Assembly: GCF_003119115.1 (NCBI RefSeq)
Contig: NZ_CP022364.1
Coordinates: 396,501 to 460,500 of the forward strand
DNA length: 64,000 nt
Direction: 5' to 3'
DNA from: Azospirillum sp. TSH58
Lineage (GTDB): Bacteria; Pseudomonadota; Alphaproteobacteria; Azospirillales; Azospirillaceae
Made by a program: the position numbers and the translations under genes. Of the stretch, positions 46,433-58,753 are shown piece after piece. The number at the start of each line of letters is the position of its first letter. Position 1 is the first letter of the stretch. The notes under the pieces are model-generated. The model made no database searches, had not been told where the DNA came from, and saw only the letters and a program-made list of their open reading frames with translations.

Positions 46433-47338
46433 TCAGGCGCAGTTCAGGCGGCGGCGCTCGGTGTCGGCGCGGCGCTTCACGCTGGCCGAGGCTTCGGGGA
46501 ACTTGGTGATCAGCTGGTTGAAGGCCGTGCAGGCGTCCTTCTTCTGGTTCAGCTGCTGCAGCGACATGCCGAGCTTCAGCAGGTTGTCCGCCGCCTTGTT
46601 GTTCTTCGGATACTTCTGCACGCCCTCGGCGAAGGCCACGGCGGCGTCCTGGAACTTGTTGCGGACATAATAAGTCTCACCCAGCCAGTACTGGGCGTTG
46701 CCGGCGAGCTGGTGGCCCTTGTTCTTCGCCAGGAAGTCGCTGAAGGCCTTTTCCGCCTTGTCGTAGTCGGACTGGCGCAGCAGTTCGAAGGCGTGCTCGT
46801 ACTGCTTTTCCGGGGTCGAGTTGGCGGGCAGCGGCGCCAGGGCGGCGGTCTGCTTCTCAGCCGGCTTGTCGGCCGCCTTCTCGGGCGCCTTGGCGGCGCT
46901 GGGGGCCGCGGCCGGAGCCGCCGCGCTGGGCTTGGCCGGACCACCGAACGGATCGCTGGCCGCCCCGCCGCCCTTGCTCTCCAGCTCCTTCAGGCGGAAG
47001 TCGATGTCGCTGTTGACCCGCTCCAGCCGGTCCTTCATCTGCGAGATCTGATAGGTCGCCTCTTCATAGCGCCCGGTCAGCTCCGAGAGGGCGCGCTCCA
47101 GCTTCTGCAGCCGCACCTCGAAATCCGCGGCCAGCGAGGGCTGGATCTCGGCGGTCTGCCCCCGCGTGTAGGAATTGCCCGGATAGGCCTGCGCCACCTC
47201 GACGCGCCCGCCCAGCGCCTCCACCCCCGACTCCAGCCGGTCCAGACGGTCCTGCAGCGAAACCGTCTGCGCGAGGACGGAACCGCTGCACAGCAGGCCG
47301 CCAAGCAGCAGGGCGGCGAAAGAAGTGGTCTTGGTCAT
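46433..47338 (-). CDS. ybgF: Tol-Pal cell envelope coordinator CpoB/YbgF
   Basis: A 301-residue periplasmic protein with a signal peptide (TSFAALLLGGLLCSGSVLAQ). An N-terminal coiled coil (about 28-120, SLQDRLDRLESGVEALGGRV and FEVRLQKLERALSELTGRYEE) trimerises. An Ala/Pro/Lys-rich linker follows, then TPR repeats (EKQYEHAFELLRQSDYDKAEKAF, AGNAQYWLGETYYVRNKFQDA, NNKAADNLLKLGMSLQQLNQ). CpoB links Tol-Pal to peptidoglycan synthesis at division. In alphaproteobacteria this gene normally follows tolQRAB-pal; here it is preceded by eno, so the tol-pal genes are elsewhere. It is coupled to tilS. Confidence 0.92.
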   Translation of the reverse strand: MTKTTSFAALLLGGLLCSGSVLAQTVSLQDRLDRLESGVEALGGRVEVAQAYPGNSYTRGQTAEIQPSLAADFEVRLQKLERALSELTGRYEEATYQISQMKDRLERVNSDIDFRLKELESKGGGAASDPFGGPAKPSAAAPAAAPSAAKAPEKAADKPAEKQTAALAPLPANSTPEKQYEHAFELLRQSDYDKAEKAFSDFLAKNKGHQLAGNAQYWLGETYYVRNKFQDAAVAFAEGVQKYPKNNKAADNLLKLGMSLQQLNQKKDACTAFNQLITKFPEASASVKRRADTERRRLNCA

Positions 47339-47498
47339 GCGTCGAGGGTCCTGTCCGGGCGGGAAAAGCCGTCGTTAAGAGGGTGCCGGTCCAAGCGGGC
47401 GAAACTATGGCGGCTGTTTACCAGAAGCGCGCGCCCCTTGCACGGTGGTGATTTGGAAATCTCCCGCGCACCGGGCGCAACCCCAAAAGAGAACACAG

Positions 47499-47533
47499 AA
47501 AAAAAGCCCCTTCCCGGTATCCCGGAAAGGGGC
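47499..47533 (-). terminator. Rho-independent terminator of eno
   Basis: GCCCCTTCCCGG (47506-47517) pairs with 47522-47533 with one mismatch. Reading leftward it is followed by a run of seven T (47505-47499), 30 bases after the eno stop at 47563. Stem and T-run are classic. Confidence 0.85.
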
Positions 47534-47562
47534 CTTTCCCAAAGGAGAACCCTAAGAGCGCC

Positions 47563-49164
<1,602 letters not shown>

Positions 49165-49245
49165 ATGAAGACCTGGCGCAAGCCCCAGATCGTCGAAATC
49201 GCCGTCGGAACCGAAATCAACGCCTACGCCTGCGCCCGTCTCTGA
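49165..49245 (+). CDS. pqqA: PQQ precursor peptide PqqA
   Basis: A 26-residue peptide, MKTWRKPQIVEIAVGTEINAYACARL in two parts: MKTWRKPQIVEI and AVGTEINAYACARL. The ATG at 49165 has GGAGG eight bases upstream. It has the conserved Glu-X-X-X-Tyr (Glu17, Tyr21), the two residues that are cross-linked and become PQQ. The small size fits PqqA (22-29). It is the first gene of pqqABCDE. A 68-base gap before pqqB leaves room for a processing hairpin that sets a high PqqA level, as in other pqq operons. Confidence 0.97.
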   Translation: MKTWRKPQIVEIAVGTEINAYACARL

Positions 49246-49275
49246 GCGCCGGACCGTTTCCATGCGTGACGACCG

Positions 49276-49303
49276 CCGCCTGATTCGGGCCGCCTGATTC
49301 GGA
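49276..49303. repeat. 14-bp tandem duplication just before pqqB
   Basis: CCGCCTGATTCGGG (49276-49289) is repeated with one change at 49290-49303, ending ten bases before the pqqB start codon. The second copy ends in the GGAAGAG ribosome site. It may alter spacing between pqqA and pqqB. Confidence 0.75.
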
Positions 49304-49313
49304 AGAGCATCCC

Positions 49314-50243
49314 ATGCTGACGATCCTCGTCCTTGGCTCCGCCGCGGGCGGCGGTTTTCCCCAGTGGAACTGCAACTGCGCGGGCTGCCGCCGCGCCCGC
49401 TCCGGCGACCCGGCGGCCCGCCCACGCACCCAGTCCTCGCTCGCCGTCAGCGGCGGCGACGGGCGCTGGCTGCTGCTGAACGCCTCTCCGGACATCGGCC
49501 AGCAGATCCGCGCCAACCCGGCGCTGCACCCGCGGACCGGCCTGCGCCACAGCCCCATCGCGGCGGCGGTGCTGACCAACGCCGACATCGACCATGTGGC
49601 GGGCCTGCTGACTCTGCGCGAATCCCAGCCGCTGGCCGTCTACGCCACCGACCGGGTGCACGGCGTGCTGGAGGCGAACGCCGTCTTCCGCGTGGTCAAT
49701 CCGGAGCTGGCCCCGCGCCGCGCCATGGCGCTGGACCGGCCCTGGGTTCCCGCCGACGCCGCCGGCATCCCCTTCCCCTTCGAGATCGAGGCCTTCGCCG
49801 TGCCCGGCAAGGTCGCGCTCTATCTGGAGGACCCGACCGCCGCCGGCTTCGGCTCGGTGGCGGAGGACACGGTGGCGCTGCGCGTCCGCGACCGAAACGG
49901 CGACGGGGAGTTCTTCTACATCCCCGGCTGCTCGTCCATGCCGGACTGGCTGGCCGACCGGCTGCGCGGGGCGCCGCTGGTGCTGTTCGACGGCACCACC
50001 TGGACCGACGACGAGATGATCCGCGCCGGCACCGGCAGCAAGACCGGCCAGCGCATGGGCCACATGGCGATGTCCGGCCCGGAGGGCTCCATCGCCGCCT
50101 TCGCGGGGCTGGGCGTGCGGCGCAAGGTCTTCGTCCACATCAACAACACCAACCCGGCCCTGCTGGACGACTCGCCCGAACGGGCCGCCGCCACCGCCGA
50201 AGGTTGGGAGATCGCCCACGACGGGATGGAGTTCACCCTATGA
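49314..50243 (+). CDS. pqqB: PQQ biosynthesis protein PqqB
   Basis: A 309-residue metallo-beta-lactamase-fold protein. It starts with LTILVLGSAAGGGFPQWNCNCAGCRRARSG, the PqqB Cys-rich zinc loop, followed by TQSSLAVSGGDGRWLLLNASPDIGQQI, LTNADIDHVAGLLTLRE and MGHMAMSGPEGSIAAF. The family acts as a hydroxylase on the tyrosine-glutamate intermediate in PQQ synthesis. It overlaps pqqC by four bases (ATGA), so the two are translationally coupled. Confidence 0.96.
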   Translation: MLTILVLGSAAGGGFPQWNCNCAGCRRARSGDPAARPRTQSSLAVSGGDGRWLLLNASPDIGQQIRANPALHPRTGLRHSPIAAAVLTNADIDHVAGLLTLRESQPLAVYATDRVHGVLEANAVFRVVNPELAPRRAMALDRPWVPADAAGIPFPFEIEAFAVPGKVALYLEDPTAAGFGSVAEDTVALRVRDRNGDGEFFYIPGCSSMPDWLADRLRGAPLVLFDGTTWTDDEMIRAGTGSKTGQRMGHMAMSGPEGSIAAFAGLGVRRKVFVHINNTNPALLDDSPERAAATAEGWEIAHDGMEFTL

Positions 50244-51016
50244 CGTCACTGCTGTCGCGCGAAGGTCTTGAACGTGAGCTGCGCGCCATCGGCGAGCGCC
50301 AGTACCACGACCTCCACCCCTTCCACAAACTGCTGCATGGCGGAAAGCTGAAGCGCGGTCAGGTCCAGGCCTGGGCGCTGAACCGCTTCTACTATCAGGT
50401 CTGCATCCCCAAGAAGGATCTGGCCCTGATGGCGCGGATGGACGATCCGGCGCTGCGCCGCATCTGGATCCAGCGCGTGCTCGACCATGACGGCTTCGGC
50501 GAGAGCCGGCAGCGCGAGGAGGGCAAGGTCGGCGGGATCGAGCGCTGGCTTCGCCTGACCGACGGGCTGGGGCTGGACCGCGACTATGTGACCTCGCTGA
50601 GGGGCATCCTGCCGGCGACCCGCTACGCCGTCGATTCCTACGTCAATTTCGTGTCGGGCAAGTCGACGCTGGAGGCCGTCGCCTCCTCGCTGACCGAGCT
50701 GTTCGCCCCGGCCATCCACCGCGAGCGCATCGCCGGGTTCGAGGCCTATTACGCCTTCGCCAACGACGCGACCCTCTCCTACTTCCGCAAGCGGCTGGAC
50801 GAGGCGCCGCGCGACGTCGAGTTCGGGCTCGAATACGTGCTCGACAACGCCCGCACGCCGGAGCAGCAGCAGCAGGTGATCGCCGCCCTGCGCCACAAGG
50901 CGGAACTGCTGTGGGCGCAGTTGGACGCGCTGCACCACGCCTATGTGTCCCCCGGCCTGATCCCGCCCGGCGCCTTCGTGCCGGACGACATGGAACCGAC
51001 GGTCTACCAGCGATGA
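50240..51016 (+). CDS. pqqC: Pyrroloquinoline-quinone synthase PqqC
   Basis: A 258-residue helical oxidase of the TenA/PqqC fold. Conserved parts are YHDLHPFHKLLHGGKLKRGQVQAWALNRFYYQ, RMDDPALRRIWIQRVLDHDG, VDSYVNFVSGKSTLEAVASSLTELFAP and FEAYYAFANDATLSYFRKRLDEAP. It carries out the last ring closure and eight-electron oxidation to PQQ. Start at 50240 is fixed by the ATGA overlap with pqqB. It overlaps pqqD by four bases. Confidence 0.97.
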   Translation: MTSLLSREGLERELRAIGERQYHDLHPFHKLLHGGKLKRGQVQAWALNRFYYQVCIPKKDLALMARMDDPALRRIWIQRVLDHDGFGESRQREEGKVGGIERWLRLTDGLGLDRDYVTSLRGILPATRYAVDSYVNFVSGKSTLEAVASSLTELFAPAIHRERIAGFEAYYAFANDATLSYFRKRLDEAPRDVEFGLEYVLDNARTPEQQQQVIAALRHKAELLWAQLDALHHAYVSPGLIPPGAFVPDDMEPTVYQR

Positions 51017-51315
51017 CGGACGGCGTGACCGAGGAGGACCGGGTTCGGCTGGCCCCCGGCGTCATGCTCCGCCAGGACCGGGTGCGCGGCCACTGGCAGC
51101 TTCTGGGGCCGGAGCGCGTGCTGATCCTGGACGAGGTGGCGCTGGAGGTGGTGCGGGCCGTCACCACACCATCTCAGGCGGGCCAGCCTCCGGTGACGGT
51201 GGGTGCGGCCATCGCGACGCTGGCCGCACAATTCGACGCCCCGCGGGAGGAGATCGCCGCGGATGTGTTGGAAGTGTTGGGCGACATGATCACGAAGGGG
51301 TTCCTGACCCGATGA
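51013..51315 (+). CDS. pqqD: PQQ peptide chaperone PqqD
   Basis: A 100-residue protein of the PqqD (RRE) fold: RLAPGVMLRQDRVRGHWQLLGPERVLILDEVALEVVRAV with LAAQFDAPREEIAADVLEVLGDMITKGFL at the end. It binds PqqA and presents it to PqqE. It overlaps pqqC and pqqE by four bases each, so PqqC, D and E are coupled. The first residues are acidic and likely flexible. Confidence 0.96.
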   Translation: MTDGVTEEDRVRLAPGVMLRQDRVRGHWQLLGPERVLILDEVALEVVRAVTTPSQAGQPPVTVGAAIATLAAQFDAPREEIAADVLEVLGDMITKGFLTR

Positions 51316-52418
51316 CCTTCTGTGGCGCCACGACCGGACTCGAACCGCCGCTGGCCCTGCTGGCGGAACTGACGCACCGCTGCCCGCTGCGCTGCGCCTA
51401 CTGCTCCAACCCGCTGGCGCTCGACCCGGCCAGCCGGGAGCTGGACACCGCCGCCTGGTGCCGCGTCCTCGACGAGGCGGCGGACCTCGGCATCATCCAA
51501 GTGCATTTCTCCGGCGGCGAGCCGACGGCGCGCAAGGACCTGGAGGCGCTGATCGCCCATGCCACCGCGGCCGGGCTCTACGCCAACCTCATCACCTCGG
51601 CGGTTCTGCTCGACCGGACACGGCTGGAGCGGCTGCGCGACGCCGGGCTGCAGCATGTGCAGATCGGCTTCCAGGATACGGTGCCGGCCAAGGCCGAGCT
51701 GATCAGCGGCTTTCCCGGCGGCCAGCCGAAGAAGCTGGAGGTGGCGCGGGCGGTGACCGACGCCGGCATGGCGCTGACCGTCAACGCCATCGTGCAGCGC
51801 CACAACATCGACCGGGTGGACGATTTCATCGACATGGCGCTGGAGCTGAAGGCCGGCCGGATCGAGATCGCCAACGTCCAGTATTACGGCTGGGCGCTGA
51901 AGAACCGCGCCGCCCTGATGCCGACCCGCGACCAGCTGATCCGCATGGACGAGCGGGTGCGCGCCCGCCTGCCGGAGCTGAAGGGCCGGCTGGTCGTCGA
52001 TTACGTGGTGCCCGACTATTATGCCAAGCGCCCCAAGGCCTGCATGGGCGGCTGGGGCCGCAAGTTCCTCAACGTCACGCCCAGCGGCTCGGTCCTGCCC
52101 TGCCACGCCGCCGAGACGATCCCCGGCATGACCTTCGACCGGGTGACGGAGCGCCCGCTGGCCGACATCTGGGCCAACTCCGCGGCCTTCCAGCGCTACC
52201 GCGGCACCGACTGGATGCCGCAGCCCTGCCGGAGCTGCGATCAGAAGGAGATCGACTGGGGCGGCTGCCGCTGTCAGGCGCTTGCGCTGACGGGAAGCGC
52301 CGACAACACCGACCCGGTGTGCGACCTGTCGGAGCATCACGGCCTGTTGGGAGACATCGCCGCGACGGACGGCGGCACGGCCGAGGCCCCGATCATCTAC
52401 CGCAGCTTCAGCCTGTAA
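51312..52418 (+). CDS. pqqE: PqqA peptide cyclase PqqE (radical SAM)
   Basis: A 368-residue radical SAM enzyme. The iron-sulfur site for SAM is Cys-X3-Cys-X2-Cys in THRCPLRCAYCSNPL. The SAM Gly pair is in VHFSGGEPTAR. A C-terminal SPASM region holds the auxiliary-cluster Cys: KACMGGWGRK, VLPCHAAE, PCRSCDQKEIDWGGCRCQ and DPVCDL. It links the Glu and Tyr side chains of PqqA by a carbon-carbon bond. It closes the operon; no pqqF/G protease or quinoprotein dehydrogenase follows, so these lie elsewhere. Confidence 0.97.
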   Translation: MTFCGATTGLEPPLALLAELTHRCPLRCAYCSNPLALDPASRELDTAAWCRVLDEAADLGIIQVHFSGGEPTARKDLEALIAHATAAGLYANLITSAVLLDRTRLERLRDAGLQHVQIGFQDTVPAKAELISGFPGGQPKKLEVARAVTDAGMALTVNAIVQRHNIDRVDDFIDMALELKAGRIEIANVQYYGWALKNRAALMPTRDQLIRMDERVRARLPELKGRLVVDYVVPDYYAKRPKACMGGWGRKFLNVTPSGSVLPCHAAETIPGMTFDRVTERPLADIWANSAAFQRYRGTDWMPQPCRSCDQKEIDWGGCRCQALALTGSADNTDPVCDLSEHHGLLGDIAATDGGTAEAPIIYRSFSL

Positions 52419-52420
52419 GG

Positions 52421-52456
52421 GCGGCCCCCATTCCACAGTTTAGGAACGAGGGCCGC
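52421..52456. terminator. Possible hairpin between pqqE and the ComEA-like gene
   Basis: GCGGCCC (52421-52427) pairs with GGGCCGC (52450-52456), a 7-bp perfect stem with a 22-base loop, in the 45 bases between two convergent stops. There is no T-run. A weak two-way terminator is possible. Confidence 0.35.
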
Positions 52457-52463
52457 TTCCATC

Positions 52464-52910
52464 TCACTTCTTCGGGGCGGTGGTCGCCGACGCGCTGGTC
52501 TTGGAGCCGCCGACCGCGGCGATGCGGCCCTTGATGTCGTCGTAGACGCTCTGCGGGACGATCTTCTTGCTGACCAGCTCGTCCTTCGAGCGGTAGGGGC
52601 GGTTCTTCACGATGGCGTCGGACCGCGCCTCGCCGATTCCCGGCAGGGTCTGAAGCTCGTCCTTGCCGGCGGTGTTGAGGTCGATGACCTTGGCCTTCGC
52701 CGCCGACGATCCGCTGCTCATGGGCGGGGCCGTGGTGGAACCGCTGGTCCCCGGCGGCATGGCCGGCTTGGCCTGCGGAACAGGGGTGCCCATCGGGGCG
52801 GACTGGGTCTTGTTGGGTGTGGAGGGACTGGTCGTCGTCGATTGCGCCAACGCAGGGACTGCGATCAGCGCACCAATGGCGGCGATGGCGCACAGGCGGG
52901 GCAGCTTCAT
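52464..52910 (-). CDS. Secreted ComEA-like helix-hairpin-helix protein
   Basis: A 148-residue protein from the ATG at 52910 with a GGAGGAAA box. A signal peptide (LPRLCAIAAIGALIAVPALAQ) is followed by a Ser/Thr/Pro-rich linker. A ComEA-type helix-hairpin-helix unit follows at about 75-125: VIDLNTAGKDELQTLPGIGEARSDAIVKNRPYRSKDELVSKKIV. The DLNTA..EL..LPGIG pattern is diagnostic. Such proteins bind double-stranded DNA in the periplasm during uptake, but many alphaproteobacteria have them without known competence genes. No com genes are near. Confidence 0.9.
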   Translation of the reverse strand: MKLPRLCAIAAIGALIAVPALAQSTTTSPSTPNKTQSAPMGTPVPQAKPAMPPGTSGSTTAPPMSSGSSAAKAKVIDLNTAGKDELQTLPGIGEARSDAIVKNRPYRSKDELVSKKIVPQSVYDDIKGRIAAVGGSKTSASATTAPKK

Positions 52911-53007
52911 GGCTTTCCTCCATCTCTCAGCACGCGGACGCTCCAACCGTCGGCGCGGCGTCCACGATGCGATGGCAACGTCTCCGCCCGCCGGGCGTTC
53001 CCGTTCC

Positions 53008-53751
53008 ATGGGCACGCGCATGCGCTGGGCGATTCTTGTCACCACCCTTTTCTGCGCGGGGAGCGCCCTGGCGCAGCACCCGCCTGGGTCGGAACGGGTG
53101 GACATGCAACTCGTGCTGGCCATCGACGGCTCCACGAGCATCGACGGTGGTCTGTTCGAATTCCAACTGCAAGGCCACGCCGCGGCCTTCCGCGACCTGA
53201 AGCTGGTGGAAGCCATCACGGCGGGCAGCGGTGGCATCGCGGTGACGGTCGCGCTGTGGTCCGACCCGGCGACCTTTCGGATTCTCGTGCCCTGGACGGT
53301 GGTGTCCGACCGGTCTTCCGCCACGGGCCTCGCGGCCGCCATCGACGCGGTGCCACGCCGGCCTTTGCAAGGCAGCACCGGAATCGGCGCGGCGCTGCTC
53401 AACGCCGCCGACCTCTTCCAGCGCGGCGGCAATGCGGCGCCGCACCGGGTCATCGACATCGTCAGCAACGGCTACAACAACATCGGCATCGCTCCCCAGG
53501 CGGCGCGCGAACGCGTGGTCGCCCAGGGGATCACGATCAACGGTCTCGTCATCCTGGACGAGGTGCCCTGGCTCGCGGAGTATTTCGCGACGCAGGTCAT
53601 CGGCGGGCCGTCCGCCTTCGTCACGGTGGCCGACACGCCGGACGCCTTCCGCCGCGCCATCCTGGACAAGCTGGTCCAGGAGATCACCGACAATGGCAAC
53701 GCGGGGAACCGCCCCGCGTCCGTCCGAACCGCGGAGGGCGTCCAGCGGTGA
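53008..53751 (+). CDS. DUF1194 (vWA-like) secreted protein
   Basis: A 247-residue protein, taken from the ATG at 53008 because it gives the clean signal peptide MRWAILVTTLFCAGSALAQ; an ATG at 52972 would add 12 residues. The mature protein matches DUF1194: VDMQLVLAIDGSTSIDGGLFEFQLQGHAAAFRD (a MIDAS-like Asp-X-Ser-X-Ser), VTVALWSD, STGIGAALLNAADLF, RVIDIVSNGYNN and GLVILDEVPWLAEYF. It has a von Willebrand A-like fold that likely binds a metal. Function is unknown. It diverges from the ComEA-like gene by 97 bases. Confidence 0.85.
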   Translation: MGTRMRWAILVTTLFCAGSALAQHPPGSERVDMQLVLAIDGSTSIDGGLFEFQLQGHAAAFRDLKLVEAITAGSGGIAVTVALWSDPATFRILVPWTVVSDRSSATGLAAAIDAVPRRPLQGSTGIGAALLNAADLFQRGGNAAPHRVIDIVSNGYNNIGIAPQAARERVVAQGITINGLVILDEVPWLAEYFATQVIGGPSAFVTVADTPDAFRRAILDKLVQEITDNGNAGNRPASVRTAEGVQR

Positions 53752-53757
53752 GCCGGC

Positions 53758-54588
53758 TCAGAGCCCCTTGGCCAGACGGTCGAACGCCTGGAGCCGCGCC
53801 AGCAGGGCCGGCATCTCCTTCAGCGGGACCATGTTCGGGCCGTCGCTGGGCGCGCAGTCCGGATTCTCGTGGGTTTCCATGAAGACGGCGGCAACCCCTA
53901 CGGCGATGGCGGCGCGGGCCAGCACCGGAACGAACTCGCGCTGCCCGCCGGAGGTCGTGCCCTGCCCGCCCGGCTGCTGCACGGAATGGGTGGCGTCGAA
54001 GACCACCGGGAAGCCCGTCTCCGCCATGATCGGCAGAGCTCGCATGTCCGACACCAGCGTGTTGTAGCCGAAGCTGGCGCCGCGCTCGCACAGCAGGACC
54101 TTGTCGTTGCCCGAGGCCACCAGCTTCGCCGCGACGTTCTTCATGTCCCAGGGGGCGAGGAACTGGCCCTTCTTGACGTTGACCGCCCGGCCCGTCCTGG
54201 CGGCGGCGATCAGCAGGTCGGTCTGGCGGCACAGAAAGGCGGGGATCTGGAGGACGTCCATCACCTCGGCCACCGGGGCGCACTGGTCGGCCTCGTGCAC
54301 GTCGGTGATCACCGGGCAGCCGAACCGCTCCTTGATCTCGGCGAAGATCGGCAGCGCCTTGTCCATGCCGAGGCCGCGCGCCGTGCTGATGGAGGTGCGG
54401 TTGGCCTTGTCGAAGGAGGATTTGTAGATCAGCCCGATGCCCAGCGCGCCGGTCATCTCCACCAGCGCCGCCGCCGTCTCCAGCGCGTGGTCGCGGCTTT
54501 CCATCTGGCACGGCCCGGCGATCAGGGTGAAGGGCCGGTCGTTGGCGATGGTCAGGTTGCCGATCTGGACGGTCTTGGCGGTGGTCAT
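53758..54588 (-). CDS. kdsA: 3-deoxy-D-manno-octulosonate 8-phosphate synthase
   Basis: A 276-residue protein from the ATG at 54588 with GGAGAG upstream. It shows [81 protein letters not shown] and [21 protein letters not shown]. It condenses arabinose 5-phosphate and phosphoenolpyruvate in Kdo synthesis for lipopolysaccharide. The Cys in AGPCQM is of the metal-type form. In alphaproteobacteria kdsA follows pyrG and precedes eno; here a hydrolase sits between pyrG and kdsA and the pqq block between kdsA and eno. It converges with the DUF1194 gene. Confidence 0.96.
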   Translation of the reverse strand: MTTAKTVQIGNLTIANDRPFTLIAGPCQMESRDHALETAAALVEMTGALGIGLIYKSSFDKANRTSISTARGLGMDKALPIFAEIKERFGCPVITDVHEADQCAPVAEVMDVLQIPAFLCRQTDLLIAAARTGRAVNVKKGQFLAPWDMKNVAAKLVASGNDKVLLCERGASFGYNTLVSDMRALPIMAETGFPVVFDATHSVQQPGGQGTTSGGQREFVPVLARAAIAVGVAAVFMETHENPDCAPSDGPNMVPLKEMPALLARLQAFDRLAKGL

Positions 54589-54691
54589 CCCGTGCTCTCC
54601 AAAAAGCAATGCGAGGGGACGCATGCCGAAGGCCCCCTCGCGCTGCCCATTCCTTCCCAGATATCGGCGATCCCGGTCAACCGGAATGGCG

Positions 54692-55390
54692 TCAACCCAG
54701 ATGCTGCTTGAAGAAGGCTGCCGTGCGTCCGTTGGCAAGCTCCGCCGCCTCGGCGTCGAAATGGGCGCCGCCCGCGCGGGCGAAGGCGTGGTCCATGCCG
54801 GGGTAGACGTGGGCGGTGACGTTCGGGTTGCCCTTCACCGCGGCCAGCACCTTTTCCCGCGCCTCCGCCGGGACGAACTGGTCCTTCTCGGCGATGTGCA
54901 TCAGCAGCGGCTTGGTGATGCTCGCCGCCTCGCCGACCAGACCGTCCAGACCGACGCCGTAATAGCTGACGTTGGCGTCGGAATCGGAGCGCGCCGCCAT
55001 CATGAAGGCGAGCCGCCCGCCCAGGCAGTAGCCGACCGACCCGGCCTTCCCCGTGCAATCCGGATTCTGGCGCAGCCACGCCAGGGTGGCCTTGAGGTCG
55101 TCCACCGCCTTGTCCTGATCCATGCCGTTCATCAGGGCGAAGGCGCGGTTCCACTCCTCCTGGGTCTTGTCGGTGATCTGCACGCCCGGCTCCTGCCGCC
55201 AGAACAGGTCCGGGCAGACGGCCAGCCAGCCCTGGGCGGCGAAGCCGTCGCACAGGTCGCGCATGACCTGATTGACCCCGAATATCTCCTGGATGACGAC
55301 GAGTCCCGGCGCCGGCCCGCCGCCCGCCGGCTTGGCCACATAGGCGGAAAAGCTGCCGCCGTCGCTGGCGGGGATGCTGATATCGGTCAT
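54692..55390 (-). CDS. Dienelactone hydrolase family protein
   Basis: A 232-residue protein from the ATG at 55390 with GGAGAC upstream. It shows [43 protein letters not shown] (Cys nucleophile elbow), [13 protein letters not shown] (Asp) and [13 protein letters not shown] (His), so the Cys-Asp-His triad is complete. Carboxymethylenebutenolidase is the named member, used in aromatic ring breakdown, but many paralogues act on other lactones or esters. No aromatic pathway genes are near. It lies between pyrG and kdsA, which are normally adjacent. Confidence 0.9.
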   Translation of the reverse strand: MTDISIPASDGGSFSAYVAKPAGGGPAPGLVVIQEIFGVNQVMRDLCDGFAAQGWLAVCPDLFWRQEPGVQITDKTQEEWNRAFALMNGMDQDKAVDDLKATLAWLRQNPDCTGKAGSVGYCLGGRLAFMMAARSDSDANVSYYGVGLDGLVGEAASITKPLLMHIAEKDQFVPAEAREKVLAAVKGNPNVTAHVYPGMDHAFARAGGAHFDAEAAELANGRTAAFFKQHLG

Positions 55391-55431
55391 GGTGTCTCCA
55401 GCCTCTTGGTTTTTTCCTGGCCCGTAACGCA

Positions 55432-55463
55432 AAAGCGGCGGCCGTTGGCTCGGCCGCCGCTTT
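55432..55463 (-). terminator. Terminator of pyrG
   Basis: AAAGCGGCGGCCG (55432-55444) and its exact inverse at 55451-55463 form a 13-bp stem with a 6-base loop. It is followed leftward by TTTT. It lies about 70 bases after the pyrG stop at 55532. Confidence 0.85.
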
Positions 55464-55531
55464 CACTATACCCACGGGAAACCCGGAACCGGAACGCGCG
55501 GGGGAGGAAGCGCCTCCCCCGATCGGTCACA

Positions 55532-57653
<2,122 letters not shown>

Positions 57654-57711
57654 GCAACCCGTTCCCTTGATCCCTTCCCGGAGCGATCCGCAGGGACCGC
57701 CCAAACCAACA

Positions 57712-57747
57712 GCGCGCCACGGACCTTGGCAAGGGCCCGTGGCGCGC
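57712..57747. terminator. Hairpin between tpiA and secG
   Basis: GCGCGCCACGG (57712-57722) pairs perfectly with CCGTGGCGCGC (57737-57747), and an inner CCTT/AAGG stem fills most of the loop. Strong stem, weak T-run leftward, and a T5 run about 7 bases further on the right. Candidate terminator for tpiA. Confidence 0.6.
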
Positions 57748-57781
57748 GCCCACTGTTTTTAACGCGGTCCTGCGCGATATG

Positions 57782-58537
57782 CTAGCGGCAACTGGTGGCG
57801 ATGGCCCAGAAATCGTCCGCCTTCAGCGCGGCCCCGCCGACCAGCGCGCCGTCCACATTCTCCACCGCCATCAGTTCCGCCGCGTTGCCCGGCTTGACCG
57901 AGCCGCCGTAGAGGACGCGCACCGCGTCGGGATCGGCGGTCTTGCCGGCCAGCTCCGCCCGGATGTGGGCGTGCATCGCCTTGACGTCGTCGGGCGTGGC
58001 GGTCTTGCCGGTGCCGATGGCCCAGACCGGCTCGTAGGCGATGACGGTGTTTGCCGCGGTGGCGCCCTCCGGAATCGAGCCCTTGAGCTGGCTGGCGACG
58101 ACGGCGTTGGCCTGCCCGGCGTCGCGCTGGGCCTCCGTCTCGCCGACGCAGATGATGGCGATCAGGCCCGCCTTGTGGGCGGCGGCGGCCTTGGCGGCGA
58201 CCTGCGCGTCGGATTCGGCGTGGTCGGCGCGGCGCTCCGAATGGCCGAGGATGACGTAGCGGCAGCCGGCGTCGGTCAGCATGGCCGGGCTGACGTCGCC
58301 GGTGTGCGCGCCGGAGGTCTTGGCGTGGCAGTCCTGCGCGCCCAGCGCCAGCGGGCTGCCGGAGATGGCGTCGCCCACCGGGAACAGCAGCGGGAAGGGC
58401 GGGCACACCAGCATGTCGAAGGCGACCGTCCCGGCCCCGGTCAGGCGTCCGGCGAGGTCCGAGGCCAGATCCAGCCCGTCGGCCTTCAGCCCGTTCATCT
58501 TCCAGTTCCCGGCAATCAGTTTGCGGCGTGCGGCCAT
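57782..58537 (-). CDS. tpiA: Triosephosphate isomerase
   Basis: A 251-residue glycolytic enzyme from the ATG at 58537. The catalytic Lys is in [10 protein letters not shown], the His in [10 protein letters not shown] and the Glu in [14 protein letters not shown]; phosphate contacts [12 protein letters not shown] and [12 protein letters not shown] are present. It interconverts dihydroxyacetone phosphate and glyceraldehyde 3-phosphate. It diverges from ppiD with a 216-base gap that holds both promoters. Confidence 0.97.
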   Translation of the reverse strand: MAARRKLIAGNWKMNGLKADGLDLASDLAGRLTGAGTVAFDMLVCPPFPLLFPVGDAISGSPLALGAQDCHAKTSGAHTGDVSPAMLTDAGCRYVILGHSERRADHAESDAQVAAKAAAAHKAGLIAIICVGETEAQRDAGQANAVVASQLKGSIPEGATAANTVIAYEPVWAIGTGKTATPDDVKAMHAHIRAELAGKTADPDAVRVLYGGSVKPGNAAELMAVENVDGALVGGAALKADDFWAIATSCR

Positions 58538-58753
58538 GGCGTTTTCGTCCTCCGGCTCTCGTTTGTTGGTGCGGGTGTTCGTTTTCAAAGTGCGCCCCCT
58601 GTCTAGCAAGGAGTGCGGGGCATTTCCACCCGTCCAACGGGTTCTTTCCGATGGGGAATCGCGGGGGAAATGGGGTGTTGCCGGGCTTTCGCGGGGTGCC
58701 TATGATGCCGCCCCGGCCGCAGGGCCGCCCTTTGCGCACTCACTTCGGGTCCC

